A stretch of 64,000 bases of DNA, from contig JAREIK010000385.1 in NCBI GenBank assembly GCA_029783825.1, positions 744,001 to 808,000 on the forward strand, read 5' to 3'. Origin of the DNA: Sapria himalayana. Its lineage: Eukaryota; Streptophyta; Magnoliopsida; Malpighiales; Rafflesiaceae. Below, piece after piece: positions 10,916 to 23,400 of this stretch. The position numbers and the translations under genes were made by a program. The notes beneath the pieces were generated by a model that was given only the letters and a program-made list of their open reading frames with translations, made no database searches and had not been told where the DNA came from. Numbering within the stretch: position 1 is the stretch's first letter; each line of letters opens with the position of its first letter.

Positions 10916-12317
10916 TCCAACGTGTCCTTTTCTCACAATTATTAAGTAAATAATTAAGTGGTTAATCGGCCGGTAACGTAATCGCAAAGTATGCCGCGCT
11001 GCGACGCGACGGGTGATTTTACCGCCAATCTTTCTCCCGCGGGCCCCTGGTTCATGCCGTTACCAGGAGGGTCCCGTGGCTGACACGTGACACCCAGAGG
11101 GTGGGGCCTCACAGCTACTTCTTTTTCTGCATGAAAAAACGTCGTTTTTATTAACAGAAATAGGACGCAAAAAATAGATTCATTAATTATGGAGATTTGT
11201 AATTATTTATTTAATTATGCCAAGAAAATTTTTATTTATAAATTATGACAGGCCTTGGGGTAAATTTAGGCACATGGGCATGGGCCTACGAGTCAATGGG
11301 ATGAATAGATGGGCCGGCTGCTTAAATATAGACCCAATTATGAATTATAATGGAGCCTAATTATGCCTAATCACCTGGTTAGGTTTAAGCAAGGTTACGG
11401 CTTAAGCAAAGCTAGGATTAGCCGCACCCGAATCATAATTAGTTTTTATTAAAAATTGATTGTGTTTTACATATGATTATGAATTTCCAATTAACATTAA
11501 GAGATAATTATTTTCATGCATTATTATTTATCATAATAATTTTAAAAAATAAACATCATAAATAAATCATTATCAAATCACATTATTAATACCATCAGGA
11601 TTACATATATGAATTATAAATTTTGAAATAATACAAATTACCTAATAATCATGCTCATTCATATTTTTAATGATATATTTATTCCTAAATATTATTCAAA
11701 TTTTTATTAATTTAAATATTTTTTTTAATTCAGAACAATGTATAGATCCTCTTATTTAAATATTCAAAATTTCATAATTATAACTATATTCAAGATTGAA
11801 GTAAATTATAATTATAAAACTAAAATTTTGTTTTTTTTTTTATTTTGAACACCTTCCCATCAAGAACAACAAAAACATATATTAACAATTAAGTAATTAA
11901 AAGCTTTAAATAATATAAAATTACAAAATTATTAATTTTTGAATATTTTTTTCAAAGACCAACACAATTTGATAATTCCTGATTAAAATTCAGGTTGAAT
12001 ACACTGATAACTTTTTACTTTATTTATTTATTTTTTCCTAAGGGTTGGCTAGCTTCGGGTTGGTTGGACTCAATTTTGCCTTGGGTTGGTTTTGGGTTGC
12101 TTGGGTTGCCCCAACCCGAACTCAAATTTCGTGGAGGAGAAGAATAGTGAATAAGAAAATCAGAAGCAAAATTTGAACTCTGATGTAATCAAGAGGATCT
12201 GATCTGGATGAAGATATTTATCGCATGTTTTTCTCACCTACATCTTCTATACTAAAAAAAAAATCCTGACGGGGGGGGAGGAAGAACGAAGGAGTAAGAG
12301 AAAACCATCCGATGGAG

Positions 12318-15300
12318 TCAGATACTGACGGATCTGGGTGGCCGAGCTACAGAGCGCTGCATGATTCGAATCGGAACTCCGGCGAGGTCAAAATCTTCCT
12401 TCAGCGACTTGGTTAGAAACCTGACATCGGCGCCGGAGAGCTTTGATTTCATGGTGGAGAAGGCGACGAAGGTGGGCGGGCGGGCCTTCACTTGGGTGAA
12501 GTACTTGATTTTGGATTGCGCTGCCTTGTCCTTCCACGAATGCCTGCTCATAACCTAAACGATACTCGATTCAAAGAAAAAACAATCACAGGTATTCATT
12601 ATTTCCACGAACGTCTTTCCATGCTCATGCCGATGTTCGGCGTGATTCGTTAATGGTGACGTTGGGATTATCGTTCTGTCAGCGAGTCAGTTGCTGTGAT
12701 TCGCTACCGATGACAGTGACAGGCGGGTGGTGTTTTGTGACGCTGTAGAAACTAAATTCATAAAACATCAAAATACCAATAAAAAAAATTAAATAAAAAT
12801 TACCGAATCGTCGATACTCAATTATAAAGCATAAAATAAAAAATAATAATAATAAAAATAAAAAAAACGAAACATACATGATATGATATAATCTCTCAAT
12901 TAATGATTATATATGCCCCTCGTACACACGACACCAGAGCTAGGGGTGTAACCAAGCCGAGCCGAGCCGAGCCGAGTCGAGCCGAGTATTAGGCAGGCTC
13001 GGCTTGGCTTGGTTTTAAAGTAGGCTCGAGTTTGTTCACGAGCCTGTTTGCGAGCTGACGCGCCGAGTTTGAGGGTGCTCGGGCTCGGCTCATTTAACTT
13101 ACGAGACTGTTCACGAGCTTGGTTCAGGAGCTTGTTCATGAGCCTCGTTAACATGTTTGCTCACCAACCTATTCACGAGACTGTTCACGAGCCTATTTAT
13201 GAGCTGACGAGCTGAGTTTAAGGATGCTCGGGCTCGGCTCGTTTAAATTAATAAACAAGTTCGAGCGAGCTTCTACCGAGCCGAACGCCGAGCAGCTCAC
13301 GAGCAGCTCGGCTCGGTCACAATCCTAACCATAGGAAAGGACATCTCAACTCTCATCCTGGAGAGAGAAAGAGGCGTATTGTGAGAGTATAATGAAGGGG
13401 CAAAATAGGAACACAACATGCACACCATAGGAACCCACTATACCCTTGGTAGTCACTATATTTAGTTGACGAGCATATTTTCATGATAATACATGCCATA
13501 TTGTCATTATTAGTGATAAATAATCATATTTTGCTTGGTAAATTCAATTTTATTTTAAACTAATTTTTATTTTGATATTTTTAATAAAAATATAAAAATT
13601 ATTCAAAATAATAATATATTAAAATATAAAATATTTAATATATTACACATGAGATCATATATCAAATTTAATATAATACCACACCATCTTATTGATACAA
13701 ATCAGAAACTCCTCTTTAATGAAAATATTTCAAAATATTTTTGGAATATATAATTTTAATCATAAATTACTTAATTAATTGAATATCTTTTTCCATGATT
13801 TCTCATCTTTTATCATTTCATAATATTTCAAAATGGTTATAGAAAAATAAAAAAGAAATTAATTTACGACAATAATATCTTTTATCATTTGATGAGACAT
13901 AGCTCCCTTGAAATAAAATATTTGTGATTTTTATTCATTTATTTATTTTTAATTTTTAATCTTTTTTATTAAAATGTACATACAGCATACCCTTAGTTAC
14001 ACAAACCACAAAGATAATCATTTTGTGATTTTTATTTATTTTTATTTTTAAATTTTTTATACTTCTGATTGGAACAACAAACTTGTTGACTGTCTCAATC
14101 ACATTTACCTATTATATAACAAAATAGAAAGTATATTGTTATTCATTAAATATTATTGTTCATTTTATTTCATAATTATTTATCCAACATAATATCAAAG
14201 CAAGATTTATAAACCATTAAGCGTGTCCTCTCCCCTCAGTTTTGTTTTCTTTGCCTACAGTAGGTGCCCACCCACAAAGTATGACCAAGTGCGCACGAGC
14301 ACGAGCACACAATAGGCACAAGGAGATGCACATGGTTGTGGGGGATAGGCGGTGGGAGGAGGCGCGCATTGTGGCACGTGCGATGGAGAGTCATGGTTCA
14401 GCGTACACATGGCAATAGAATAGAACATACCATGAAGCAAGAAAAAAGAGAATCAACGACTAACCTTACTTAGCCAGCGGTTAAGTCGGGCAGTTGGCAA
14501 TCTCAAGCACCATTTTTTGTGCGTGTCAATGACTTGCTTGATAACTGCTAATCTTCCCCTGCCATCTAATGCTGAAATAAACACAATCGGCACTCCTGTG
14601 ATCTTGGGTTTAAAAAAAAAAAACTGTCAAAAAGACTTGCAAGGTTAAAGCGGAAGCACTGAGCGCTGGGTACAAAACCCACAACGGCCAACCTGAGGTA
14701 AAACTGTCTGAACTTCCAGAGGAACGGCTCCCATGACTTTTTTGAGCAGCGCGGAATTTGATTTTCCCCCGAGAAGATCCATCTTGTTCACGACCACGAC
14801 CAGCCCGCGCCCTTCTTCGACTGCCTGCCTGGCTATAACTACTTCAGCATGCGTCATGCTCCTCCGTGCCTTAGCGATCTAGCAACGCAAACAGGAATGA
14901 CAGAAACTAGATCACGTGACATCCATACAGGCCAACCAATAAACAGGATGACAGAAAATGACTCAGAAGAAAGAAGCAGGGATCGACCTCTTCTGCATCC
15001 AGCACCAAAGCAACAACATGGGCCCTCATCAGGCTCCTTCTTGACTGCATTATGCTCAGAGACGACGGCCCTTTGTCGCGCCCATTTCTTTGCAGCCAAC
15101 CAGCAGTATCTACCTTCACAGATCAAACTCGATGCTACAAACACTAGACGTATCTGGAGGCGGAAAATTGAAATCTGTAACAGTGCAGATGCGTGCGTGG
15201 TGTAGGCATGGTGTGAGTGCGCACCTGTACAGAAAGTGCAATGTGTGGCGCAGCATGAAAGGCATGCATGTGCAGTACAGTGATGGCTGTGTGAGAAACA

Positions 15301-16775
15301 AACAGAAGCAGGGCTTACGAGATATATAGTTCTTCCTTGAAATTGAAATCGAGCTCTAACAGAATCTCTAGTCAGGCCAGACTCGGGGCCAACCAACACC
15401 CGTTCCTCCTGCAACAACGCATTCACCAAGGTGGACTTTCCAACATTGGGCCGCCCCACGATTGCTAATTGCAAGGGCAGCAGCAAGTCATCAGCCTCGA
15501 TTCGGCCATCTTCATCGCGGTCATCACGCCTGGTGCCTGAGCAGGAGTTTCCAGGGCGAGAGATCATGTTTTGGCACCAGTTGTACTGGCTGGATCAGAG
15601 CACTTGCTTCTGCAGAAGCAACAGATCGCAGAGAAATGGATCGGAGATGAATTTCTTACCGTGTGAGATCTGGAGAATGTATGCCTCGAGCAAAGGGCGA
15701 AGAGCAAGGTATAGCATAGTCATCCCCAGACCAGTCTCGGCAGACAGGGCAATCGGATCTCCGAATCCAAGCCCGAGGGCCTCATCAGCAACATCATCAA
15801 TGGATCGAACACCATCGCAGAGTGATTCTGCTTTGTTCATGGCCACGATAGGCTTGATTCCCGGGGCATGCCTGCGCAACCATCTTCCAACCTCCAAATC
15901 CAGTGGGTGAAGGCCAGATCTACACAAGCGACAACATGAAAACGATAAGAACTGCCATATAAAACAGATGATCTGGATATACAGCACCTGTAGCTTTTAT
16001 TAGGCATCCAACTATTTCACAACTGTCGTAAGGATTGACCTCGCATCCACCATGAACACAGCAAATTGCGTCCTGGCGAGCACCTTGGCAGTCATGCTGG
16101 CAGTTCTGTGAAGGAGAGATCCTGCTGCGGCTTCTGTTTCCAAGCCGGCAGAGTCCAAAACCTTGAACCGCAAATCGCCAAGTTTTGCAATGCCCTCTCT
16201 TATGTCCCGAGTAACATGATCGTCGGGCGTGTTATAAACCAGAGCCTCCCTCCTCTTTATCAGCCTGCAAACGGCTCCATATTGATTCGGCATGGAATGA
16301 CGCACCGATGACGATGAACACAAATAAGGCGCGCCGCATTTTTTTAAAGAGGAAGGAAACAAAATTTGCAAGAGCTGATGGATATGATTTTCAAAGAGAA
16401 TTTCTCTCCATCGGCCAAAAAAGAAAAAAAAAACGAAGGAAATGGAGCTGACCGATTGAACAGAGCAGATTTCCCCACGTTTCTGCGACCGACGAGAACG
16501 ACGGTCGGAAGCAGGTCGATGTCGATTTCAGTAAAATCAATTGGTTTTTTGTCGCCGGATTTCGTTCGCACGATAGTATGCAGAGATTCAGAGTGCGTCC
16601 GATCACTGTGTGGCACACCATCATCTGAACTCGAATAGGAATCGGAGATTTCAAATTGAGACGAGCAGGATGCCTTGTGAGGAAGACGGCACCATGGAAA
16701 CAACTGGAAACCCTTCCGACTGCGAAATGCAGCTACAGCTGTGTTTGTATGCACCAAGCAAACAATGCTACGCAT
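12318..16775 (-). CDS. Organellar double-GTPase of the Der/EngA family, 8 exons
   Basis: Exons in order: 16453-16775, 16040-16264, 15660-15919, 15319-15536, 14988-15113, 14693-14878, 14465-14602, 12318-12554. They total 1713 nt (570 residues plus TGA). Der proteins carry two tandem GTPase domains and a KH-like C-terminal domain and act in large ribosomal subunit assembly. Domain 1: G1 GRRNVGKS, G3 DSAG, G4 NKAE. Domain 2: G1 GRPNVGKS, G3 DTAG, G4 NKMD. The KH-like end holds [15 protein letters not shown] and [11 protein letters not shown]. About 70 residues rich in Ser, Arg and hydrophobics precede domain 1 and look like an organelle targeting peptide. The sequence fits the plant clade usually predicted mitochondrial rather than the plastid EMB2738 clade. 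In domain 1 the usual P of GRPNVGKS is R and the NKxD Asp is Glu; the latter is normal in this clade. Exon 4 needs the acceptor at 15536/15537, because the upstream candidates break the frame. Intron 12555-14464 carries a hAT-type repeat. Confidence 0.93.
12941..13327. mobile_element. GAGCC-rich hAT-type MITE in Der intron 7
   Basis: Termini TAGGGGTGTAACCAAGCC (left) and the inverse of TAGGATTGTGACCGAGCC (right) fit the hAT terminus pattern. The interior consists of repeated 'ttcacgagcctgtt' and 'gctcggctcg' motifs with no coding. The flanking octamers ACCAGAGC and ACCATAGG agree at 6 of 8 positions, so the target duplication is only weakly preserved. Confidence 0.65.
13328..14464. other. AT-rich rest of Der intron 7
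   Basis: The left part is AT-rich with no repeat landmark I recognise. At 14260-14420 there is a more GC-balanced stretch with 'gcgcacgagcacgagcacac', without a supported reading frame. Confidence 0.4.
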
Positions 16776-17458
16776 GGCTACTTGCTGAATCTCGGACTTC
16801 GGCCCCTCCGTCTATGCTACAAAGGAGATTTAATATAGTTTGTGTAATTTATGTTTACAAAGGAATATATACAAAAAAAAATCCTCGCTTTTCGAAATTA
16901 TAATATAATAAATATAAAATATTTAAATTTTGATATAAACTCCGAAATTGACGTAGTTATCATACACATCACCATTAAAATAAAAACAAGATCAAAGTTT
17001 CTGTAATCTGTTCGAAAATTTTGATATATAATTTTACATATATAAACATACGCACACACATAGATATTACATAAATATAATTGTTATATATTATATTATA
17101 AAATCATATTATAAAATCATATTATAAAATCAAACACATATAGAACATTATATTATAAAATTTATATTCTGTAACCATTCTTTTCGACCTTAATCATAAG
17201 GATACCAATAAAATTTTCAAAAACAAAATAAAGATCATACCAATACATAAAACTCCTTGGCATATTATTTAGTAATAAATTATTACTAAATAATATAATT
17301 ATTACTAATTAAAAAATTATTCAATCAAAACAAGAAATCTCATCTTTAAAAAATTAAAAAAATATATATTTTTGCCAGACTGGCACGGGATCATCAAACA
17401 CAATGGATATGTAAATACATGTGTGGTGAGCACGTGTGCCGGTTTGTGCGAATATGAC

Positions 17459-17489
<31 letters not shown>

Positions 17490-17499
17490 CTGGCATGTA
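16776..17499. other. Intergenic region between Der start and HPR1 stop
   Basis: About 720 bp, mostly AT-rich, holding the Der promoter side and the HPR1 3' end. A (GA)n run lies at 17468-17488, immediately past the HPR1 stop codon. No further gene is seen. Confidence 0.5.
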
Positions 17500-20400
17500 T
17501 CAACAAATTAAATCTAGCTCTATATCAGCATCATTCTCTCCGTCCATTTCTGCGACTGTGTGGGCATCCACCAGAGCTTGGTATTCATTCTCCACCATGG
17601 CCGACTGAGCAGCAACAATGGCGCCGCCAATGGGGGAAGGTGCAATCGATGCTTCTAGACCATTTCTCATTCCTCCTTCCCTATCAGTGTCGCTTGCAGG
17701 TGCCCCAATCTAGCCAGCCGAGAAAAGAATGAGCGGCAAGTTTTATACTTGCTATATAAGCAGCATTTTTTTTATTAAGAAAAATATTTATTTAAAAAAA
17801 ATTATAAAAATAGTTTTTCGAAATATATTTTAAATGCATTTTTTATCACATTTTCAAAAAAAAAACAATTCACAATAATTATAATAAAATGCTACTCTTC
17901 CTAACCTACCCAATACAACTTCTTCCACCACCATGCAGGATGACACATTTACCCGTCATGCCACATCATCACCACCACATCACCAACGGCATGGCAGTTG
18001 GATTAGTGGAATGAGGAGCAAAGCCATCTTTGGATGGGGTTGCCACTCCTTTCCCCGGGGTTTAGGTGGTTGGCCCATGGCCCCAATTGGGCCGGAGGTC
18101 CCACCCAGCAACAAAAAAAAACAGTCACCCATGATGCTGGCATGGTGACCTGGCCGTGATGCCGACATGGCAATGTGTTGGTAATGATGACGTTGCATGA
18201 CGTGCACGTGCATCCCATATGACAGTGAGAGAATATTTCAGGTAGGCAAGAGTAAATACTATTTTAGTAAACTTTTTGTGAAGTAGTTTTCCTAAAATAC
18301 ATTAAAGAAGATAATTATGCTTTTATTAATAATAATGATAGTTTTTTTCTACTTATTACACTAAGACATAATTTTTACGATAAGAAAAACAAAATAAAAA
18401 AACAAAATAAAAGCAAAAAAAAAAAAATCAAAAAAAATCAAAAAAAAAATCAAAAAAAATCAAAAAAAAATCAAAAAAAAATCAAAAAAAAATCAAAAAA
18501 AAAAAACAAAATAAACAAAAAAATAATAATAATAAAAAAATAAAAAAAAATAAAAAAAAAATACACTTTTTACTCTATTATCTGCAAATTAGAATAATTT
18601 TTTTACTTAATAAAATCATTTTATTAAGCATCGCATGGAGTGAGGATACCTGAGTTTCTTCCACGTGGTGTGAGTTAGCCTTGGTAGCCTCATCCTTTTT
18701 GGGACGCTTAGACCGGTCGCTGGGCTTAGCTTGGAATTTGGACCGAACTTCATGTGACACAAGTTCGAGAGGAACGACTCCCTCGATGCCATGCTCGGTG
18801 AACTGCATCACCAGAACCCCAGTGTATTCCACCAACACACGAAGATAAAAATCACAAAACACAACCCAGTAGAACATCATCACATACTCTGGAGAACCCC
18901 TCCAAGTCTTGCCGAGCCGAAAAGCGTAAGCCTTTCCAACAATATACCTGATGAAGTAAAACAAACAAGACGGGTATCACAGTTCTACCTCATGTAAGTA
19001 ACAATGTGCGTGCGTGTGCGTGCGTGTGCGTGTGCGAACGTAGACATATACACAACATCGAGTAGATTAACCTGCGGGTCGGGTCGGGTCGGCCAGAGTG
19101 ACCCAAACCCAACCCAAGAAAAAAAATCAAAAAAGTGAAAAAACTACAAAAAATAGTAATGCAAAAAAAAAAAAAAAGAAAAAAAAAATTACTTGCTTTT
19201 TATCGGCAATTAAGGGTGTAACCGAGCCGAGTCGAGCCGAGTCGAGCCGAGTCAAGCCGAGTATTAGGCAGGCTCGGCTCGGCTCGGTTTTAAAGGAGTA
19301 TGCTCGAGCTTGTTCACGAGCCTGTTTACGAGCTGAAGCGCCGAGTTTGAGGTTGCTCGGACTCGGCTCGTTTAACTTACGAGCCTATTCACGATCTTGG
19401 TTCAGGAGCTTGTTCACAAGTCTGGTTAACGAGTTTACTCACGAGCCTGTTCACGAGCTTGTTCACGAGCCTATTCACGAGCCTATTTATGAGCTGACGA
19501 GTTGAGTTTAAGGGTGCTAGGGCTCGGCTCGTTTAACTTATGAGCCTCGAAATGAAGTTCGAGAATTAAAAAAAATGTTCATTTAAAATAGTTAACATAC
19601 AACTAAATTAAAAAGATAAAATATTAAAAGTTCAATTAACTTGATTGAAGTTCAAGAGTTAAAATATTCATCATGTTCATCTGTAGGAAAAATTTATTGT
19701 GCATCAAGCCTTCTCCATATTCACGAGCCTGTTCACGAGCTTGTTCACAAGCCTGGTTAACAAGCTTACTCACGAGCTTATTCACGAGTCTGTTTACGAG
19801 CTGATGAACTGAGTTTGAGGGTACTCGGGCTCAGCTCATTTAACTTACGAGCCTCAAAATGATGTTCGGGTTCGGCTCATTTAACTTAATAAACGAGTTC
19901 GAGCGAGATTCTAACGAGTCAAACGCCGAGCAGCTCGGGAGTAGCTCGGCAATCCCATTTTTGAGGAAGACATATTTTCCATTGGTATAAATAAGAGAGT
20001 ATGAGAATTCATACAACATAAAATTCAAAAAAAAATCAGAAACAAATAATTTCTTAGTTTCATATTATTTAAATTTTTTATTTTAAATATTTTTTTTATT
20101 TTATTACTACAAGCAACACAACCCAACCCGAACCAGCCCACCCGGGCCCTACAAAACCAGACCATCAATTAAAAGACTGAACTGACCCTGTTATTTCTAT
20201 GGTGATAGTCAGCTTCAATGCCAGCAGAAGGATCCATCTGTAATTTCACAATGAAAACAGAATCGGCATGCGGCAAAGCTAAGGAAAGAACACGGGCAAC
20301 GAATCTAGCGGTCAGGAGGACGCTTACATCGTCAGCCAAGGGCTTCCAGTAATCTGCGATCGTTGGAGTTCGAACACGCTGTGGATCCGTCAGAGCATTC

Positions 20401-23400
20401 TGCAAGCAGCATCCAATGCAACATTCCGACAAATTGAAGCAGAAACAAGAAACACGAATGTAAAGCTAAAAGGCACGTGCCGGATTCTGTTCGGCCCATT
20501 TCCACAACTGAGAGAGCTCTTTATTCCCGAGCCTCCAACGCGGCCTACTGGAACATTCAAGAGACGCAATCGTGAACACGGCAATCAGAGCGATGGCCAG
20601 CACGAACACTCCGTGGCTCGGACATGATTTTCATACCGTTTTTTACTTCCGCCGGGAACCATCTTCCTCTCCGCTGGATGCTTCTCAAATGGCAGACAGC
20701 CGTCTCGTTTCCACCACACCTGAAAGCAGAGGATGCTGCTGATCAAAGAAAGCAACAGCCGCCGAATCCAGGAGAATTAAAAAAAAAAACACGACAGATT
20801 TCTTTGTCCTCACCCAATTGTTCTCGCGGTCTAATATATGTTGAACCTTATGAAGAAATTCCTGTCCTTTGGGTGGGGTGATTTCAAGCTGCCTTTTTAC
20901 CCGCTCCTCGCAGCATCTAATCTCTTCTTTCTGAAATAGAAGCAAATTACAATTAAGGTGTTGGGCGATTGCGCTTCCATGGTAGTGATATTAAGATACA
21001 AAAGACAACAAGAACAACAGAAAAACAAGCAATATATATCCAATCCAGCAATCTAACCACGTTATAATAAAAAACGAGAAACAAAACACCAAAAATAACG
21101 TGGTTTGCTAGTCACTCAGTACGACTAGCTATATCCACCAAAAAATACTTATGCGTTACAGATTAAACCCAAAAAAATGTCTTACAGTATGCAGCACAGA
21201 ACAATCGCGATAAATCACAGAGAGAGAGAAAAAAAAAAAAAAGATGATCAATAGTTATTAGGGTCCAAAAACAGCAACCCATAAATAAAAATTATAAAAT
21301 ATTTTTTATCTTGATTAATTTAACCGGAGTGGGTCGGATCATAGGACGGGTCAGATTCTGCTCCAAAAATTTTGGCCTCTTAATATTTTCTTTCATGCAC
21401 CTACATGAAAATATTAAAACAGAAACAAAAATATTTGATTATACAAACAGATGATCAAAAAATAAATTACATATACAGCATAAGGTGAGATCGAAAACGC
21501 CTCCATTATCCAAAGATAAGTACAGTTCCTTAAAAATCAGAGAGACCATGTATGATGAGTCTAAAACCCTAGACATCGCCCTAAGCAAGAGCATAGCGCA
21601 CTAGGAATAATACTTTTTAGTATTTATTCCTTAAAATAAAGAGATTGTATCTTAGTGCGATAGCAAGTATCTTCGCCTAAGATTGACATGTCTTTGGTTT
21701 GAGGCTCATCAAATAAAATCTTTCTGATTTTTATAGACAAGCAGAAGTATTGTGGACTGGGTATAACATTTTTTAGTTCTTAAAATAAAAAGATAATTCC
21801 TTTGCACGATAGCAAGCACTTTTTTATAGGTGAGCAGAAGCATCTTCATCCAAGAGAGGTAGGTCTCTAGTTAAAGACTCATCAAAAATAATCTCTCTGA
21901 TTGTTGTATGTAGGTAAGAGTGAGCATTGTACACTGGGTATAACATTTTTTAGTAATTCTTAAAATAAAGATATCATGTCTTAGTGTGATAGCAAGTATC
22001 TTCATCCAAGAGAGAGGTAAGCATAAGTGTTGTAGATTAGGTATAACATTTTTTAGTAGTCCTTAAAATAAAGAGATAATACCCAGGTGAGATAGCAAGC
22101 ACCTTTTTATAGGTACGCAGAAGTATCTTCATTCAAGAGAGGTAGGTTTGTAGTTTGAGACTCATCAAACATAATTTCTCTGATTTTTATAGGTAAGGGT
22201 GAGCATTGTGCCCTGGGTATAATATTTTTTAGTAATTCTTAAAATAACGAGGTCATGCCTTAGGGTGATAGCAAGTACCTTCATCTAACATAGGCATATC
22301 TCTAGTTCGAGACTCATCAAAAATGATTTCTCTAATTTTTACAAGCAAGAAAAAGAATTGTGCACTAAGTATATTATTTTTTAGTAATTCCTAAAATAAG
22401 GATATCATGTCTTAGTGCGATAATAAGTATCTTCATCCAAAAGTGATATGTCTTTAGTTTGAGACTCATCAAACAAGATCTTTCTGATTTTTTTAGGTAA
22501 ACAGAAGTGTTGTGGACTGGGTATAACATTTTTTAGTAGTACTTAAAAATAATGAGAAAATACTTTGGTGCAATAGCAAGCACCTTTTTATAGGTAAGTA
22601 TAAGTATCTTCATCTAAGAGAGATAGGTCTCTAGTTCAATACTCATCAAACATAATTTATATAATTTTTGTAGGTAAGGGTGAATATTATGCACTGGGTA
22701 TAATATTTTTTAGTAATTCTTAAAATATGAGGTCATACCTTAGGGCGATAGCAAGTACCTTTATCTAAGAAAGATATATCTTTGGTTCGAGACTCATCAT
22801 GCATGATCTCTCTTATTTTTATAAGTAGGCGAGAGCATTGCGCACTGTGTATAATATTTTTTCGTAATTCCTAAAATAAGGATATAATGTCTTAGTATGA
22901 TAGCAAATATCTTCATCCAAAATAAGGATATCATGTCATTGATCTGAGACTCATCAAACAAAATATTTTTGATTTTTATAGGTAAGCCGAAATGCTGTGA
23001 ACTGGGTAGATCATTTTTTAGTATTTCTTAAAATAAAGAGATAATACCTCAATGCGATATCAAACACCTTTTTTATAGGTAAGCAGAAGTATTTTTATCC
23101 ATGAGAGGTAGGTCTATAATTCGAGACTAATCAAACATAATCTTTCTAATTTTTGTAGATAAGAATGAGTATTGTCTACTAGGTATAATATTTTTTTAGT
23201 AATTCTTAGAATAACGAGGTCATGCCTTAGGGAGATAGCAAGTAACTTCAACTAAAAGAGGCATATCTCTAGTTCAAGACTCATCAAACATGATCTCTCA
23301 AATTTTTACAGGCAGGCGAGAGCATTGCGCACTAGGTATAATACTTTTTAGTAATTCCTAAAATAAGGATATCATGTCTTAGTGAGATGGCAAGTATGTT

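Larger units (their letters stand above)
10518..12317. other. Intergenic region between RBR start and Der stop
   Basis: The RBR-proximal part (10518-11130) is GC-balanced and promoter-like, with telo-boxes and E2F-like sites. From about 11140 to 12240 it is AT-rich, with no reading frame of note and no element ends that I could pair. A short CT/GGGTTG-rich patch lies at 12050-12115. Confidence 0.5.

Noticed and set aside
14854..15567. A 237-codon minus-strand frame covering Der exons 4 and 5 as one exon.
   Set aside because: It reads through the intron 15114-15318 in one frame. Family sequence and GT/AG sites support two exons joined as RTIYL-VDTAGW.
17372..17732. Plus-strand frames across the last HPR1 exon.
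   Set aside because: The minus-strand frame continues HPR1 in phase with the family's QIG...EGG pattern and an acidic tail; the plus frames are shadows.
19098..19505. A 135-codon plus-strand frame with RAC/EPVHE repeats.
   Set aside because: It lies in the GAGCC-rich hAT-type repeat, and the periodic peptide comes from the 'cacgagcct' repeat.
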